Source: Streptomyces abyssalis (GTDB lineage Bacteria; Actinomycetota; Actinomycetes; Streptomycetales; Streptomycetaceae). Taken from it: a stretch of DNA of 64,000 nucleotides. How positions within the stretch are numbered: the stretch's first letter is position 1; each line of letters opens with the position of its first letter. Below, one piece after another: positions 26,207 through 34,832 of the stretch. Position numbers and translations under genes: made by a program. The notes below the pieces were generated by a model. That model worked only from the letters and a program-made list of their open reading frames with translations. It was not told the DNA's origin and searched no databases. The stretch covers positions 1,403,540-1,467,539 of the forward strand of contig NZ_LJGT01000038.1 of assembly GCF_001751365.1 (NCBI RefSeq), in the 5' to 3' direction.

Positions 26207-27166
26207 TCAGCCGCGGGCCGCGAGCTCCCGTACGCGGGCGACGACGGGGGCGAACGCCTCCGCGTACGGGCCGTGCACGGTGTAGTGGGTGAAGCCGTAC
26301 CGCCGGCGGTTGCGCATCACCTGTTCGGCCATCTCCTCGACCGTGCCGATGAACACGAAGGGGCACTCCAGGAGTTCGTCCCGGCTCATGGACGGGCCGA
26401 ACCGCTCCAGAAGGCGCTCCGCCTCCGCCTGCCGGTCCTCCGTCACCACGGCCATCTGCGTCAGGGCCTGCCATTCGACCCGGTCGGCCCGCGCTCCCGC
26501 ACGCTCCCGCACGTGACGAACACGCTCGTCGGCCTCGGCGGCGGTACCGAGCCGCATCGTCCCCGGCGGCTCGCCTCTGACCTGGTACACCCCCGCGATG
26601 CCGACGATGTCCGCGTACTCCGCCGCGATGTCCAGCACCCGGTCACCGGTGCCGCCCACGATCAGCGGCGGCCCCGCTCCGTCGAACCCGGTCCGCTGTA
26701 CGGGACGCAGGGCGGGGAGGCCGAACCTGGTCCGCATGCCGGCTTCCTGCTCATAGCCGTCCGACGCGAAGAGCCGTCCCAACTCCCGTACGGTGTCGCG
26801 CAGATGATCCGCGCGTTCGCCGAAGGCCCGCCACGGGATGCCCGCTTCGTCGAACTCCCACTTCATGTGCCCGGCACCGATGCCGAGTTCGAGCCGTCCG
26901 CCCGTCAGGATGTCGGCGGTCGCGGCCTCCCGGGCCAGCAACGCCGGGTTCCAGAAGGCCGCGTTCAGCACCAGGGTCCCCACTTTCAGCCGCTCGGTCG
27001 CCTGTGCGGCGGCGACGAGCAGCGGGAAGGGGGCCGCGATGCCGAGGTGGTCCGCGGCGTACACGGCGTCGTAACCGAGCCGTTCGGCCCGGCGGCACTC
27101 CGCGACGACCGCGTCGTACGACTCGTAGCTCTCCAGCCCGTGTGAAAACCGAAACTCCCGCAGCAT
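26207..27166 (-). CDS. LLM-class (F420-type) oxidoreductase
   Basis: A 319-residue luciferase-like TIM-barrel protein. Key segments are 'GYDAVYAADHLG', 'ERLKVGTLVLNAAFWNPALLAREAATADILTGGRLELGIGAGH' in successive blocks, and 'PPLIVGGTGDRVLDIAAEYADIVGI', typical of the F420-dependent TIGR03621-like group. Actinobacterial members reduce or oxidise small molecules with coenzyme F420; the substrate is unknown. The ATG sits 12 residues before the first barrel helix. It is divergent from the lipase-like gene and convergent with the SPFH pair. Confidence 0.88.
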   Translation of the reverse strand: MLREFRFSHGLESYESYDAVVAECRRAERLGYDAVYAADHLGIAAPFPLLVAAAQATERLKVGTLVLNAAFWNPALLAREAATADILTGGRLELGIGAGHMKWEFDEAGIPWRAFGERADHLRDTVRELGRLFASDGYEQEAGMRTRFGLPALRPVQRTGFDGAGPPLIVGGTGDRVLDIAAEYADIVGIAGVYQVRGEPPGTMRLGTAAEADERVRHVRERAGARADRVEWQALTQMAVVTEDRQAEAERLLERFGPSMSRDELLECPFVFIGTVEEMAEQVMRNRRRYGFTHYTVHGPYAEAFAPVVARVRELAARG

Positions 27167-27315
27167 GCGCCGAAACTACCCACCGGGCGGCCCGCCCATG
27201 GCTCTGCGGCGCCGTCCGGCACCCGGCTCTGCCGAGGGCAGAACGCGGGGCGCCGAACTCAGACCCCGCAGGCGTGCTCCGGGGGTTGCCGGTGCGCCCG
27301 GGCGTTCGTACGGTC

Positions 27316-28230
27316 ATGGTCATGGCACGAGTTGCCGCTGACGCCCCAGCTCCCAGGCGCCGCAAGGCCGCCGGGCTGCTCGCCGCAGCCCTCCTTGCCG
27401 CTGCCGTGGCGAGCTCGGCCTGCGCCGGGGAGCCGCCTGAGAATCCCCCGCCGAAGAGCAGCCCGGGCGAGGCCCCGCCCGAGCGCGACGTCGAAGGGCC
27501 GGGGAAGGGCCCGTACAAGGTACGTACGCAGACCGTCTCGCCCGGCGACGTGGACGGCGACTTCGGCAGCGGCACCGTCCACTACCCGGACGACACCGGC
27601 CGTGACTTCGGGGTCATCGCCGCCTCACCGGGGCTCGGCGCGGACGAGTCCATGGTCACGCCGTACGGGGAACTGCTGGCCTCGCACGGCTTCGTGGTGA
27701 TCACCTTCAACACGAAGACGCTGGAGGACTCGCCGTCCCAGCGGGGCCGCCAGCTGCTGGACGCCCTCGACTACGCGACCGGACGCAGCGCCGCCGCGGA
27801 CCGTACGGACGACAAGCGCCTCGGTGTGATGGGCCACTCGATGGGCGGCGGCGGTGCGTTGTTCGCCGCGTCCCGCAACCCGGACATCAAGGCGGCGGTA
27901 CCGCTGACTCCGTACGAGGAGACCCGCCGCGACTGGCCCCGCGTGAAGGCGGCCACGCTCGTCATCGGCGGCAACAACGACGAGATCGCCCCTGTCACGG
28001 ACCACGCCGAGGCCTTCTACGACGGTCTGAGCGGGGCCGGGGAGAAGGCGTACCTGGAGCTGAAGGGCGACCACTTCGTGGCCACTCCGCCCGACGGACT
28101 GGTGACCCGCCAAGTCGTCGCCTGGTTCCGCCACTTCGTCGCCGGCGACTCCGGCTCAGCCGCCTCCCTCTGCCGGCTTCCCAGCACGGGCCTCATCACC
28201 GAGTCCCGCGACACATGCCCGATCGGCTGA
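27316..28230 (+). CDS. secreted cutinase / polyester-hydrolase-like esterase
   Basis: A 304-residue exported alpha/beta hydrolase. Signal sequence with Arg/Lys-rich start, 'GLLAAALLAAAVASSACAG' (about 17-35; a possible but atypical lipobox). The mature part matches bacterial cutinase/PETase architecture: 'LLASHGFVVITFNTKT', 'LGVMGHSMGGGGAL' (Ser175), 'PDIKAAVPLTPY', 'VIGGNNDEIAPV' (Asp222), 'YLELKGDHF' (His253) and a C-terminal Cys pair within 'LCRLPSTGLITESRDTCPI'. The aromatic that is Trp in Thermobifida cutinases (TPW) is Tyr here, and the oxyanion-loop GFTG is replaced by 'GLGADES'. Two ATGs (27316, 27322) compete; neither has a good ribosome site. Confidence 0.85.
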   Translation: MVMARVAADAPAPRRRKAAGLLAAALLAAAVASSACAGEPPENPPPKSSPGEAPPERDVEGPGKGPYKVRTQTVSPGDVDGDFGSGTVHYPDDTGRDFGVIAASPGLGADESMVTPYGELLASHGFVVITFNTKTLEDSPSQRGRQLLDALDYATGRSAAADRTDDKRLGVMGHSMGGGGALFAASRNPDIKAAVPLTPYEETRRDWPRVKAATLVIGGNNDEIAPVTDHAEAFYDGLSGAGEKAYLELKGDHFVATPPDGLVTRQVVAWFRHFVAGDSGSAASLCRLPSTGLITESRDTCPIG

Positions 28231-28258
28231 CCGCGCGGCACCGAAGGAGCCGCCCGGC

Positions 28259-29068
28259 TCAGCGGTTTGGCCGCGGGGTGTGGTCCCGTACGTAACCGGG
28301 ATAGGGGTCGTCGCCGGCCTCCGCGAGCCGGGCGCCGATGCCGCGTGCGGCCGCGAGTACGGGCGGAGCCAGCCGGTCCAGTTCCAGACTGCTGGAGCGG
28401 ACCACCACGCCGACGGCTGCGACCGGCTCGTCGTCCACCAGCACCGGGCTCGCGACCGAGCAGCTGCCCAGCGTCATCTCCTCGCGCGTGGTGGCGAACC
28501 CGCGCCGCCGCGTGCGCCGCAGGTCACGTCGGAGACGGCCCGGCTCCCGGATCGAGTACCTCGTCGGGCGGCTCAGCTGCCGGCCGAGATGGCTGTCGAT
28601 GACGGCGGGTGAGGCCCAGGCCAGCAGCGCCTTGCCGACGCCGGTCGTATGGAGCGGCAGTCGTCCGCCGGTACGGGAGATGATCGGTACGGACCGGTGG
28701 CCCGTGAGCTTCTCCACGTACAGGGCTTTGTCGCCGTCGCGTACGGCGAGATGGACGTTCTCCCTGGTGGCCTCGTACAGCTCCTGCATGAACGGCATGG
28801 CGACGTCGCGCAGGCGCGTGTGCACACCGCTGAGCAGCCCCAGCTCCAGCAGGTGCAGCCCCACTCGGTACTTGCCGTCGTCCTCACGCTCCAGGCCGCG
28901 CCAGCTCGTGAGTTCGCCGACGAGCCGGTGGGTGGTGGGCAGGCTCAGGTCCGCCCGCCGGGCGAGCTCGGAGAGGGAGAGCCGCGGGTGCTCGAAGTCG
29001 AACGCGTCGAGGATCGCCAGCATGCGTGATGCCACGGTGCGACCCGGCTGACTGTTGTTTCCGGACAT
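28259..29068 (-). CDS. IclR-family transcriptional regulator
   Basis: A 269-residue IclR protein. The winged helix-turn-helix (about 10-70) reads 'VASRMLAILDAFDFEHPRLS' then 'LSELARRADLSLPTTHRLVGEL', and the effector domain has 'VEKLTGHRSVPIISRTGGRLPLHTTGVGKALLAW' in blocks and 'VASPVLVDDEPVAAVGVVV'. It is divergent from an aromatic-acid permease and pobA with an 84-base gap, the usual arrangement of PobR/PcaR-type control of 4-hydroxybenzoate use. The effector is therefore probably 4-hydroxybenzoate or a related acid (inference). Confidence 0.9.
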   Translation of the reverse strand: MSGNNSQPGRTVASRMLAILDAFDFEHPRLSLSELARRADLSLPTTHRLVGELTSWRGLEREDDGKYRVGLHLLELGLLSGVHTRLRDVAMPFMQELYEATRENVHLAVRDGDKALYVEKLTGHRSVPIISRTGGRLPLHTTGVGKALLAWASPAVIDSHLGRQLSRPTRYSIREPGRLRRDLRRTRRRGFATTREEMTLGSCSVASPVLVDDEPVAAVGVVVRSSSLELDRLAPPVLAAARGIGARLAEAGDDPYPGYVRDHTPRPNR

Positions 29069-29152
29069 CGGCTTCCGCCCAGTGAAAGACAGTGCTGTGC
29101 GTGGAGTGTGCCACGCCCCACGATGTCGGTCACCCCGACAAGGAGAAACACC

Positions 29153-30460
29153 ATGTCGTCAACGTCCCCGAGTTCCCCGGTGCCCCCTTCCGCCACGAAC
29201 TCCGCCGCGGCGTCGGGCGCCGCCCGCGCAGCCCAGGGCGGGTTCTGGCCGGTTCTGCTCTGCTGGCTCGCGGTCGCGCTCGACGGGTTCGACCTGGTCG
29301 TGCTCGGAGCGGTGATCCCCGCGCTCACCGAGTCGCACGCGCTCGGATTCGACTCCGGTTCCCTCACGACGGCCGCCACTCTCGGGCTGGTCGGCGTCGG
29401 AATCGGCGCGGTGGCGATCGGCCCCCTCACCGACCGGTTCGGCCGCCGTGCCAGCCTGCTGACCTGCATCGCGGTGTTCTCCGTGCTGACCCTCGCGATC
29501 GCCTGGGCCCCGAACATCACCACCTTCGTGGCCCTGCGGTTCCTCAGCGGCCTGGGCCTGGGCGCCTGCCTGCCCACCGCACTGGCGTACATGACCGAGT
29601 ACGCGCGGGCAGGCCGCCGCGGCTCGGCCGTGACGCAGATGATGACCGGCTACCACGTGGGCGCGGTGCTCACCGCCGTGCTGGCGATCGTGGTCATCCC
29701 CGAGTTCGGCTGGGAGGCGATGTTCGTCATCGGCGGGGTCGCCGGGCTGCTGACGCTGCCGTTGATGTGGGTCAAGCTGCCGGAGTCGCAGGCGTTCCTG
29801 GAGGCCCGCGGCAAGAGCGCCTCCCCTGCCGCCTCCCCGGCCGCTTCTCCTGCCGAAGCGCCCGTGCGGCCCTCCGCCCTCATGCGCGGCCGGCTGCTGC
29901 GCGTGAGCCTCGGCATCTGGATCGCCTCGTTCATGGGCCTGCTCCTCGTGTACGGGCTCAACACCTGGCTTCCGCAGATCATGGGCGCCGCCGGCTACTC
30001 GCTCGGTGACTCGCTGGGCCTGCTGCTCGCGCTCAACCTCGGTGCCGTGGCCGGCCTGCTGATCGCCGGGCGGGTCTCGGACGCGCGGGGCAACAAGCGG
30101 ACCGTGCTGCTCTGGTTCGCCGTCTCGGCCGTCTTCCTGGCGCTGCTGTCGGTCAAGATGGAGTCGACGGCGGTCGTGTACGCCGCGGTCTTCCTCGCCG
30201 GCGTCTTCGTCTTCAGCGCCCAGGTGCTCGTGTACGCCTTCGTCGGCCACCTGTTCGCGGCGGAGGTACGCGGCACCGCCCTGGGCCTGGCCGCCGGCGT
30301 CGGACGCCTCGGTGCCATCGTCGGCCCCTTCCTCGGCGGCCTGCTGGTGAGCGCGGGGATCGCCTACCCCTGGGGTTTCTACGCCTTCTCCGTGGCCGCG
30401 GTCCTCGCCGTCCTGGCCCTCGTGGCCGTACCGGCGCACCTGCGCGGGAGCCGCTCGTGA
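29153..30460 (+). CDS. pcaK: AAHS-family MFS aromatic acid permease (PcaK-like)
   Basis: A 435-residue 12-helix transporter of the aromatic acid:H+ symporter family. The signature 'LDGFDLVVLGAVIPAL' in helix 1 (with the conserved Asp) and 'GPLTDRFGRR' in the first loop are typical of PcaK/BenK. 'GLLVYGLNTWLPQIM' (helix 7) and 'GRVSDARGNKR' are in the second half. It probably brings in 4-hydroxybenzoate or protocatechuate, given the overlapping pobA gene (GTGA). The ATG has AAGGAG eight bases ahead. The symbol is assigned by context and similarity and is not certain. Confidence 0.88.
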   Translation: MSSTSPSSPVPPSATNSAAASGAARAAQGGFWPVLLCWLAVALDGFDLVVLGAVIPALTESHALGFDSGSLTTAATLGLVGVGIGAVAIGPLTDRFGRRASLLTCIAVFSVLTLAIAWAPNITTFVALRFLSGLGLGACLPTALAYMTEYARAGRRGSAVTQMMTGYHVGAVLTAVLAIVVIPEFGWEAMFVIGGVAGLLTLPLMWVKLPESQAFLEARGKSASPAASPAASPAEAPVRPSALMRGRLLRVSLGIWIASFMGLLLVYGLNTWLPQIMGAAGYSLGDSLGLLLALNLGAVAGLLIAGRVSDARGNKRTVLLWFAVSAVFLALLSVKMESTAVVYAAVFLAGVFVFSAQVLVYAFVGHLFAAEVRGTALGLAAGVGRLGAIVGPFLGGLLVSAGIAYPWGFYAFSVAAVLAVLALVAVPAHLRGSRS

Positions 30461-31641
30461 GGAGGACGCGTACCCAGGTGGTGATCATCGGGGCCGGCCC
30501 GGCCGGGCTGCTGCTGTCCCATCTGCTCGACCGTGAAGGCGTCGAGTCGGTCCTGCTGGAGAACCGCGCGCCCGAGTACGTACGAGGCCGCATCCGTGCC
30601 GGAATGCTGGAGCACTCGACCGTCGAGTTGCTCGGCGACGCCGGTGTCGGCGACCGGCTGGGCCGCGAGGGCATGGAGCACCGGGGGATCTACCTCCAGT
30701 TCCCGCACGAGCGCCACCACATCGACTTCCACTCGCTCGTGGGCCGGTCGGTGTGGGTGTACGGGCAGACCGAGATCACCGGTGACCTGATGCGGGCACG
30801 CTCCGCAGCGGGTCAGCAGTCCTACTACGAGGTCAGCGACGTCGCCCTGCACGACCTGGACGGTGACAGCCCCGCTGTGACCTTCGTCGATGCGGACGGG
30901 AGTCCTCACCGCGTCCACTGCGACGTGGTCGCCGGCTGCGACGGTTTCCACGGCCCCGCACGCCGGACCATCCCGGACGGTGCGCGCCGCTCGTTCGGCC
31001 GGGAGTACCCGTACGCATGGCTGGGAGTCCTGGCCGACGTCGCTCCGTCCACCGACGAGCTCATCTACGCCTGGCACCCCGAGGGTTTCGCGATGCACTC
31101 CATGCGCTCGCCCTCGGTCAGCCGCCTCTATCTGCAGGTCGACCCGGACGAGGACGTCGCCGAATGGCCGGACGACCGGATCTGGGAAGCGCTGGCCCGG
31201 CGACTGGGCGACGGGCAGGACGGGTGGCGGCTGAAGCCCGGGCGGATCACGGACAAGTCCGTCCTGCCGATGCGGAGCTTCGTCTCGACGCCCATGCGGT
31301 ACGGCCGGCTCTTCCTGGCCGGCGACGCCGCCCACATCGTCCCTCCGACGGGTGCCAAGGGACTGAACCTCGCCGTGGCCGACGTTGCGCTGCTCTCCCG
31401 GGCGCTGGCGGCACTGCTGCGCGAAGGCGACCCGCGCCTTGCGGACGACTACTCCGCGACGGCGCTGCGGCGGGTCTGGCGCGGCACCCACTTCTCGTGG
31501 TGGATGACCAGCATGCTGCACGTCACCGGCGATCCCTTCGACGCCCAACTGCAGCGCTCACAACTGGAATGGGTGGTGCGCTCGCCGAGCGCCGCGGCCG
31601 GCCTGGCCGAGAACTACGCCGGGCTCCCCATCGGCTACTGA
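30457..31641 (+). CDS. pobA: 4-hydroxybenzoate 3-monooxygenase
   Basis: A 394-residue flavoprotein hydroxylase (EC 1.14.13.2) that makes protocatechuate. Motifs: FAD Rossmann 'VVIIGAGPAGLLL' (8-20), 'ENRAPEYVRGRIRAGMLEHSTVELL' in two blocks (flavin and NADPH-binding arginines), 'VAGCDGFHGPAR' (DG motif), and 'LAGDAAHIVPPTGAKGLNLAVAD' (about 287-309) as the GD motif with the substrate-site PPTGAKG loop. 'ENYAGLPIGY' ends it as in PobA. It overlaps the permease by four bases. No protocatechuate dioxygenase genes are in the window, so the ring-cleavage steps must lie elsewhere. Confidence 0.95.
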   Translation: MRRTRTQVVIIGAGPAGLLLSHLLDREGVESVLLENRAPEYVRGRIRAGMLEHSTVELLGDAGVGDRLGREGMEHRGIYLQFPHERHHIDFHSLVGRSVWVYGQTEITGDLMRARSAAGQQSYYEVSDVALHDLDGDSPAVTFVDADGSPHRVHCDVVAGCDGFHGPARRTIPDGARRSFGREYPYAWLGVLADVAPSTDELIYAWHPEGFAMHSMRSPSVSRLYLQVDPDEDVAEWPDDRIWEALARRLGDGQDGWRLKPGRITDKSVLPMRSFVSTPMRYGRLFLAGDAAHIVPPTGAKGLNLAVADVALLSRALAALLREGDPRLADDYSATALRRVWRGTHFSWWMTSMLHVTGDPFDAQLQRSQLEWVVRSPSAAAGLAENYAGLPIGY

Positions 31642-31769
31642 GCCCCGGCCCGGGTCCCGCCCGGGTCCTGCCCGGTTCCGGCTGGGTCGGGCCGGAGTCC
31701 GCGGGCCGATCCGAGGCTCCGTACGGCCGCGGCGCCCGGCGCTGACACGCGCTCACTCGTCTCCCACAC

Positions 31770-31794
31770 GTTGCGGAACGAAGCTGTCCGCAAC
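31770..31794. promoter_or_regulatory. inverted repeat upstream of DinB gene
   Basis: GTTGCGGA (31770-31777) and TCCGCAAC (31787-31794) form a perfect eight-base inverted repeat with a nine-base spacer, ending 18 bases before the DinB start codon. It may be an operator or a leader hairpin; nothing further supports either. Confidence 0.4.
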
Positions 31795-31812
31795 ACGCGC
31801 CAGGCTGTCCTC

Positions 31813-32421
31813 ATGACCGACCAGAACTGGAACCTCCAGCTCCGAGACCAGATCGACTGGCACTGGACCCACCAGCTTCGCGCGCGCCTCGACGGGCTCA
31901 CCGACGACGAGTACTTCTGGGAGCCGGTGGCCGACTGCTGGAGCGTGCGGCGGCGTGGCACCGGCTCCGCACCGGTGCAGGGCGGATCCGGCGCCATGAC
32001 CATCGACTTCGCCATGCCGGAGCCCGATCCTCCGCCGTTCGCGACGATCGCCTGGCGGCTCGGCCACGTGATCGTCGGCGTGCTCGCCATGCGCAGCGCC
32101 TCGCACTTCGGCCGTGAGCCCACCGACTACAACTCGTTCGAGTACGCGGAGACCGCGGGCGAGGCGCTGGCACAGCTCGACGCCGAGTACGCCACGTGGC
32201 TGGCCGGGGTCGAGTCCCTCGGCGAAGCCGGCCTCGCCCGCCCGTGCGGGGACGCCGAGGGACCGTACGCCGACCGTCCGCTCTCAGCGCTCGTGCTGCA
32301 CATCAACCGCGAGCTCATCCACCACCTGTCGGAGGTGTGCCTGCTCCGCGACCTCCACCTGCACGCCCACCGGCAACTCCCGAGCCGTACTCCGGACCGG
32401 ACCCAAGAGGAGGCGAGCTGA
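31813..32421 (+). CDS. DinB superfamily protein
   Basis: A 202-residue four-helix DinB/YfiT-type protein. 'LQLRDQIDWHWTHQLRARLDGLTDDEYFWEPV' (in blocks) is the first helix pair, 'FATIAWRLGHVIVGVLAMR' supplies a metal-ligand His, and 'LVLHINRELIHHLSEVCLLRDL' supplies the others. Members are metal-dependent thiol transferases or have unknown roles. It is followed after one base by a VOC protein, so both probably form an operon. Confidence 0.85.
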   Translation: MTDQNWNLQLRDQIDWHWTHQLRARLDGLTDDEYFWEPVADCWSVRRRGTGSAPVQGGSGAMTIDFAMPEPDPPPFATIAWRLGHVIVGVLAMRSASHFGREPTDYNSFEYAETAGEALAQLDAEYATWLAGVESLGEAGLARPCGDAEGPYADRPLSALVLHINRELIHHLSEVCLLRDLHLHAHRQLPSRTPDRTQEEAS

Positions 32422-32422
32422 G

Positions 32423-32860
32423 ATGGCCCGCGACATCCAGATCACTCTCGACTGCGCAGACCCGGCCAGACTGTCCGCCTTCTGGGCCGAGGCCCTCGGC
32501 TACCGGCTGCAGGACCCGCCCGGGGGCTTCGCCTCGTGGGAGCAGGCACTGGAGGCGATGGGCGTGCCGCCCGAGAGGCGCAACGACGCCTCGGCCGTGG
32601 CCGATCCGGACGGGTCGGGGCCGCGGTTCTTCTTCCAGCGGGTGCCGGAGGGCAAGCAGGCGAAGAACCGGATGCACGTCGATGTGCGGGCCGCCCCCGG
32701 ACTGGAGGGCGAAGCGCGGATGGCCGTCCTGGAGGCGGAGGCAGAACGGCTCGTCTCGCACGGCGCCACCCGGCTCGAGCGTCACGAACCCGATCCGCCG
32801 CTCCTCACCGGGCACATCGTGATGGCCGACCCCGAGGGCAACGAGTTCTGCCTCGACTGA
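32423..32860 (+). CDS. VOC-family glyoxalase-like protein
   Basis: A 145-residue vicinal-oxygen-chelate protein with 'ITLDCADPARLSAFWAEALGY' at the start, 'FFQRVPEGKQAKNRMHVDV' in the middle and 'VMADPEGNEFCLD' at the end, the typical Glyoxalase_6 pattern. The His (HVDV) and Glu (NEFCLD) are in metal-ligand positions. AGGAGG lies ten bases before the ATG, at the 3' end of the DinB gene. Substrate unknown; antibiotic-binding and isomerase members exist. Confidence 0.88.
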   Translation: MARDIQITLDCADPARLSAFWAEALGYRLQDPPGGFASWEQALEAMGVPPERRNDASAVADPDGSGPRFFFQRVPEGKQAKNRMHVDVRAAPGLEGEARMAVLEAEAERLVSHGATRLERHEPDPPLLTGHIVMADPEGNEFCLD

Positions 32861-33001
32861 TCAGCCGCGTACCTCAGCCGCGTATGGCGGGGCCGGTCTG
32901 CGCCGGGCCGCCGGGCCGGCCTGCCCGCCGGAACGGAGTCACCGGCGCCCGGCCCCTCGTACGCTTGGCATCCGCGAAGGTCACACTCTGGGGGAAGCAC
33001 G

Positions 33002-33484
33002 GTGGACGACGTCGAGATGCGGCACCTGCGCCGCTGCGTGGAGCTGGCGACCGAGGCACTGGAGGCAGGCGACGAGCCGTTCGGCTCCGTGCTCGCCGCC
33101 GCGGACGGCACGGCGCTGGCGGAGGACCGCAACCGCGTGGCCTTCGGCGACCGCACCCGCCACCCGGAGTTCGAGCTGGCGCGCTGGGCAGCGGCGAACA
33201 TGACTCCCGAGGAGCGCGCGGCGGCGACCGTCTTCACCTCCGGTGAGCACTGCCCCATGTGCGCCGCGGCGCACGGCTGGGTCGGACTGGGCCGCATCGT
33301 GTACGTGAGCTCGTCCGAGCAACTGGCGGCCTGGCTGGCGGAGTTGGGCGTCCCCGCGCCTCCCGTGCGTACCCTCCCGGTCCGGGAGGTCGCGCCCGGA
33401 GTAGTGGTGGAGGGCCCGGTACCGGCCCTCGCGGAGCAGGTGCACGAACTGCACCGCCGCTGCCACGGCGACAGCCCGTCCTGA
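33002..33484 (+). CDS. nucleoside/cytidine deaminase-like zinc enzyme
   Basis: A 160-residue CMP/dCMP-deaminase-fold protein. 'GDEPFGSVLAAADG' is the substrate-loop pattern; the zinc site is 'HPEFELA' (His, catalytic Glu) and 'SGEHCPMCAAA' (two Cys). The usual H-A-E is H-P-E here. It is shorter than TadA-type tRNA deaminases and lacks the Arg-rich C-terminus, so a free nucleobase or nucleoside such as guanine is more likely. GTG start after GGGGGAAG. Confidence 0.85.
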   Translation: MDDVEMRHLRRCVELATEALEAGDEPFGSVLAAADGTALAEDRNRVAFGDRTRHPEFELARWAAANMTPEERAAATVFTSGEHCPMCAAAHGWVGLGRIVYVSSSEQLAAWLAELGVPAPPVRTLPVREVAPGVVVEGPVPALAEQVHELHRRCHGDSPS

Positions 33485-33681
33485 GCAGTGTGCGTGCCGG
33501 CAGGTGTGCCGGTCGTTCGCGAACTCAGCAGGTGCTGACCGGTCCCGGAGAGGGAGCAACACACGGTCGCACGCGGCACCGTGGCGATAACCCTTTGCCG
33601 GGGACGCGTCAGGCCGTCTACGTTCTCCCAGCCGTCCGGGGTGTCCCGGACCGGCACCGTCGAAGAGGAGGTGTGGAGCAC

Positions 33682-33774
33682 ATGCGCAGGAGTGCCGAGC
33701 AGTCGAGCCCGCGTACCGACCTCATGTACCCCTTCACGACGGAGACACCTTGCCGCTTCACATCACCCCGCTGA
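33682..33774 (+). CDS. possible 30-residue leader ORF overlapping GNAT start
   Basis: ATG 33682 is preceded by GAGGAGGTG, the best ribosome site in this stretch, and opens 30 codons (MRRSAEQSSPRTDLMYPF and on to TSPR) that run over the TTG start of the GNAT gene at 33750. It could be a leader peptide that couples translation. It could equally be chance; no homology is recognised. Confidence 0.3.
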   Translation: MRRSAEQSSPRTDLMYPFTTETPCRFTSPR

Positions 33775-34631
33775 CCGACCCCCGGCACGGGCCGTACAGC
33801 CGGCGCCTCGCATGGCTGGCGTCCGACGCCTCTTCCGTTCCCGTCGGTACGGCCTTTCTGCGCCTGTCCACCGATGCCGGACAGGCGCACCTGGCCGAAC
33901 TGGCCGTCCACGTGCATCCCGTGGAACGGCGCAAGGGCGTCGCTTCCCGGCTCCTCGACGCCGCCGTGGCCGCCGCACGCAGCGATGCCGGACGCTGCCT
34001 CGCCGCACGGGCCGTGGCCGGATCGCCAGGCGAACGCTTCCTGCGCGCCCGCGGCTTCCGCAAGGTCCTCACCCTGAGGTACGCCCGCTTGCCGCTCGCG
34101 GACGTAGCAACCACCGGCCTCGCCGGGATCGTCGAGCGTCCGCATCCCGGCTACCGGCTGGCGTCTTGGCAGGGGACCGTCCCCGGCGACCTCGCCCGTA
34201 CGTTCGCAGCCGTGCGCCGAGCCATGGACGACATGCCCGTGGACGACGCCGAACTCCCCACCGTGACCTGGGACGTGGACCGGGTGCGGGCAGCCGCGAA
34301 GGCCGTCGAAGAGCGCGGCGACCGGCTGCACACCGTCGTCGCACTCGACACCTCCGACGGCTCGGTCGCCGGGTTCACGGAACTCGTCGTCCCCGGGAAC
34401 GGCACGGGCGACGGCATGCACTACGGCACCGGCGTGCTGCCCGAGCACCGCGGGCACGGGCTCGGCCGGTGGATGAAGGCCGAGTCGGTCCGGCAGGCCC
34501 GAGCGCGGTATCCGGACCTCGGCGGCCTCCTGACCGACACCGCCGAAAGCAACACGCACATGAGACGCATCAACGACAGCCTCGGCTACGCGCCCACGCA
34601 CACGGAGTCCGGCTACCAGCTCGACCTCTAG
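33750..34631 (+). CDS. tandem GNAT acetyltransferase
   Basis: A 293-residue protein of two GNAT folds. In the first half, 'LAELAVHVHPVERRKGVASRLLDAAV' is the acetyl-CoA loop (motif A, R-x-x-G-x-A). In the second, 'GTGVLPEHRGHGLGRWMKAES' is the same motif, and 'LLTDTAESNTHMRRINDSLGYAPTH' is the motif B region in two blocks. Double GNAT proteins of this type are common in Streptomyces, and mycothiol synthase is one example; the substrate here is unknown. The start is a TTG with GGAG five bases ahead; no ATG/GTG gives a full domain. Confidence 0.87.
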   Translation: MPLHITPLTDPRHGPYSRRLAWLASDASSVPVGTAFLRLSTDAGQAHLAELAVHVHPVERRKGVASRLLDAAVAAARSDAGRCLAARAVAGSPGERFLRARGFRKVLTLRYARLPLADVATTGLAGIVERPHPGYRLASWQGTVPGDLARTFAAVRRAMDDMPVDDAELPTVTWDVDRVRAAAKAVEERGDRLHTVVALDTSDGSVAGFTELVVPGNGTGDGMHYGTGVLPEHRGHGLGRWMKAESVRQARARYPDLGGLLTDTAESNTHMRRINDSLGYAPTHTESGYQLDL

Positions 34632-34832
34632 GGCGAACGCAAGGGCCCGACCGGGCACTTGGGCACCACCGCACCACCCGGTCCGGCCTCTGGCCGCGAA
34701 CGCAAGGAACCCACCCGCATCCGCAACGAGAAAGGCATTCGCTGGGGCGGGCACTCCCGCAGGGGCGGGCCCCCGGGACAGCAGCCTGAACCAATCGGCG
34801 AACCAATGCGATCACGGCCTTAGGTTGGCGGT

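Noticed and set aside
29101..29139. Short inverted repeats in the IclR-permease gap as operator
   Set aside because: Stems of only four to five bases; too weak to list.
33589..33620. AACCC...CGTCTA as an ECF-sigma promoter
   Set aside because: Spacing between the boxes is too long (about 20 bases).
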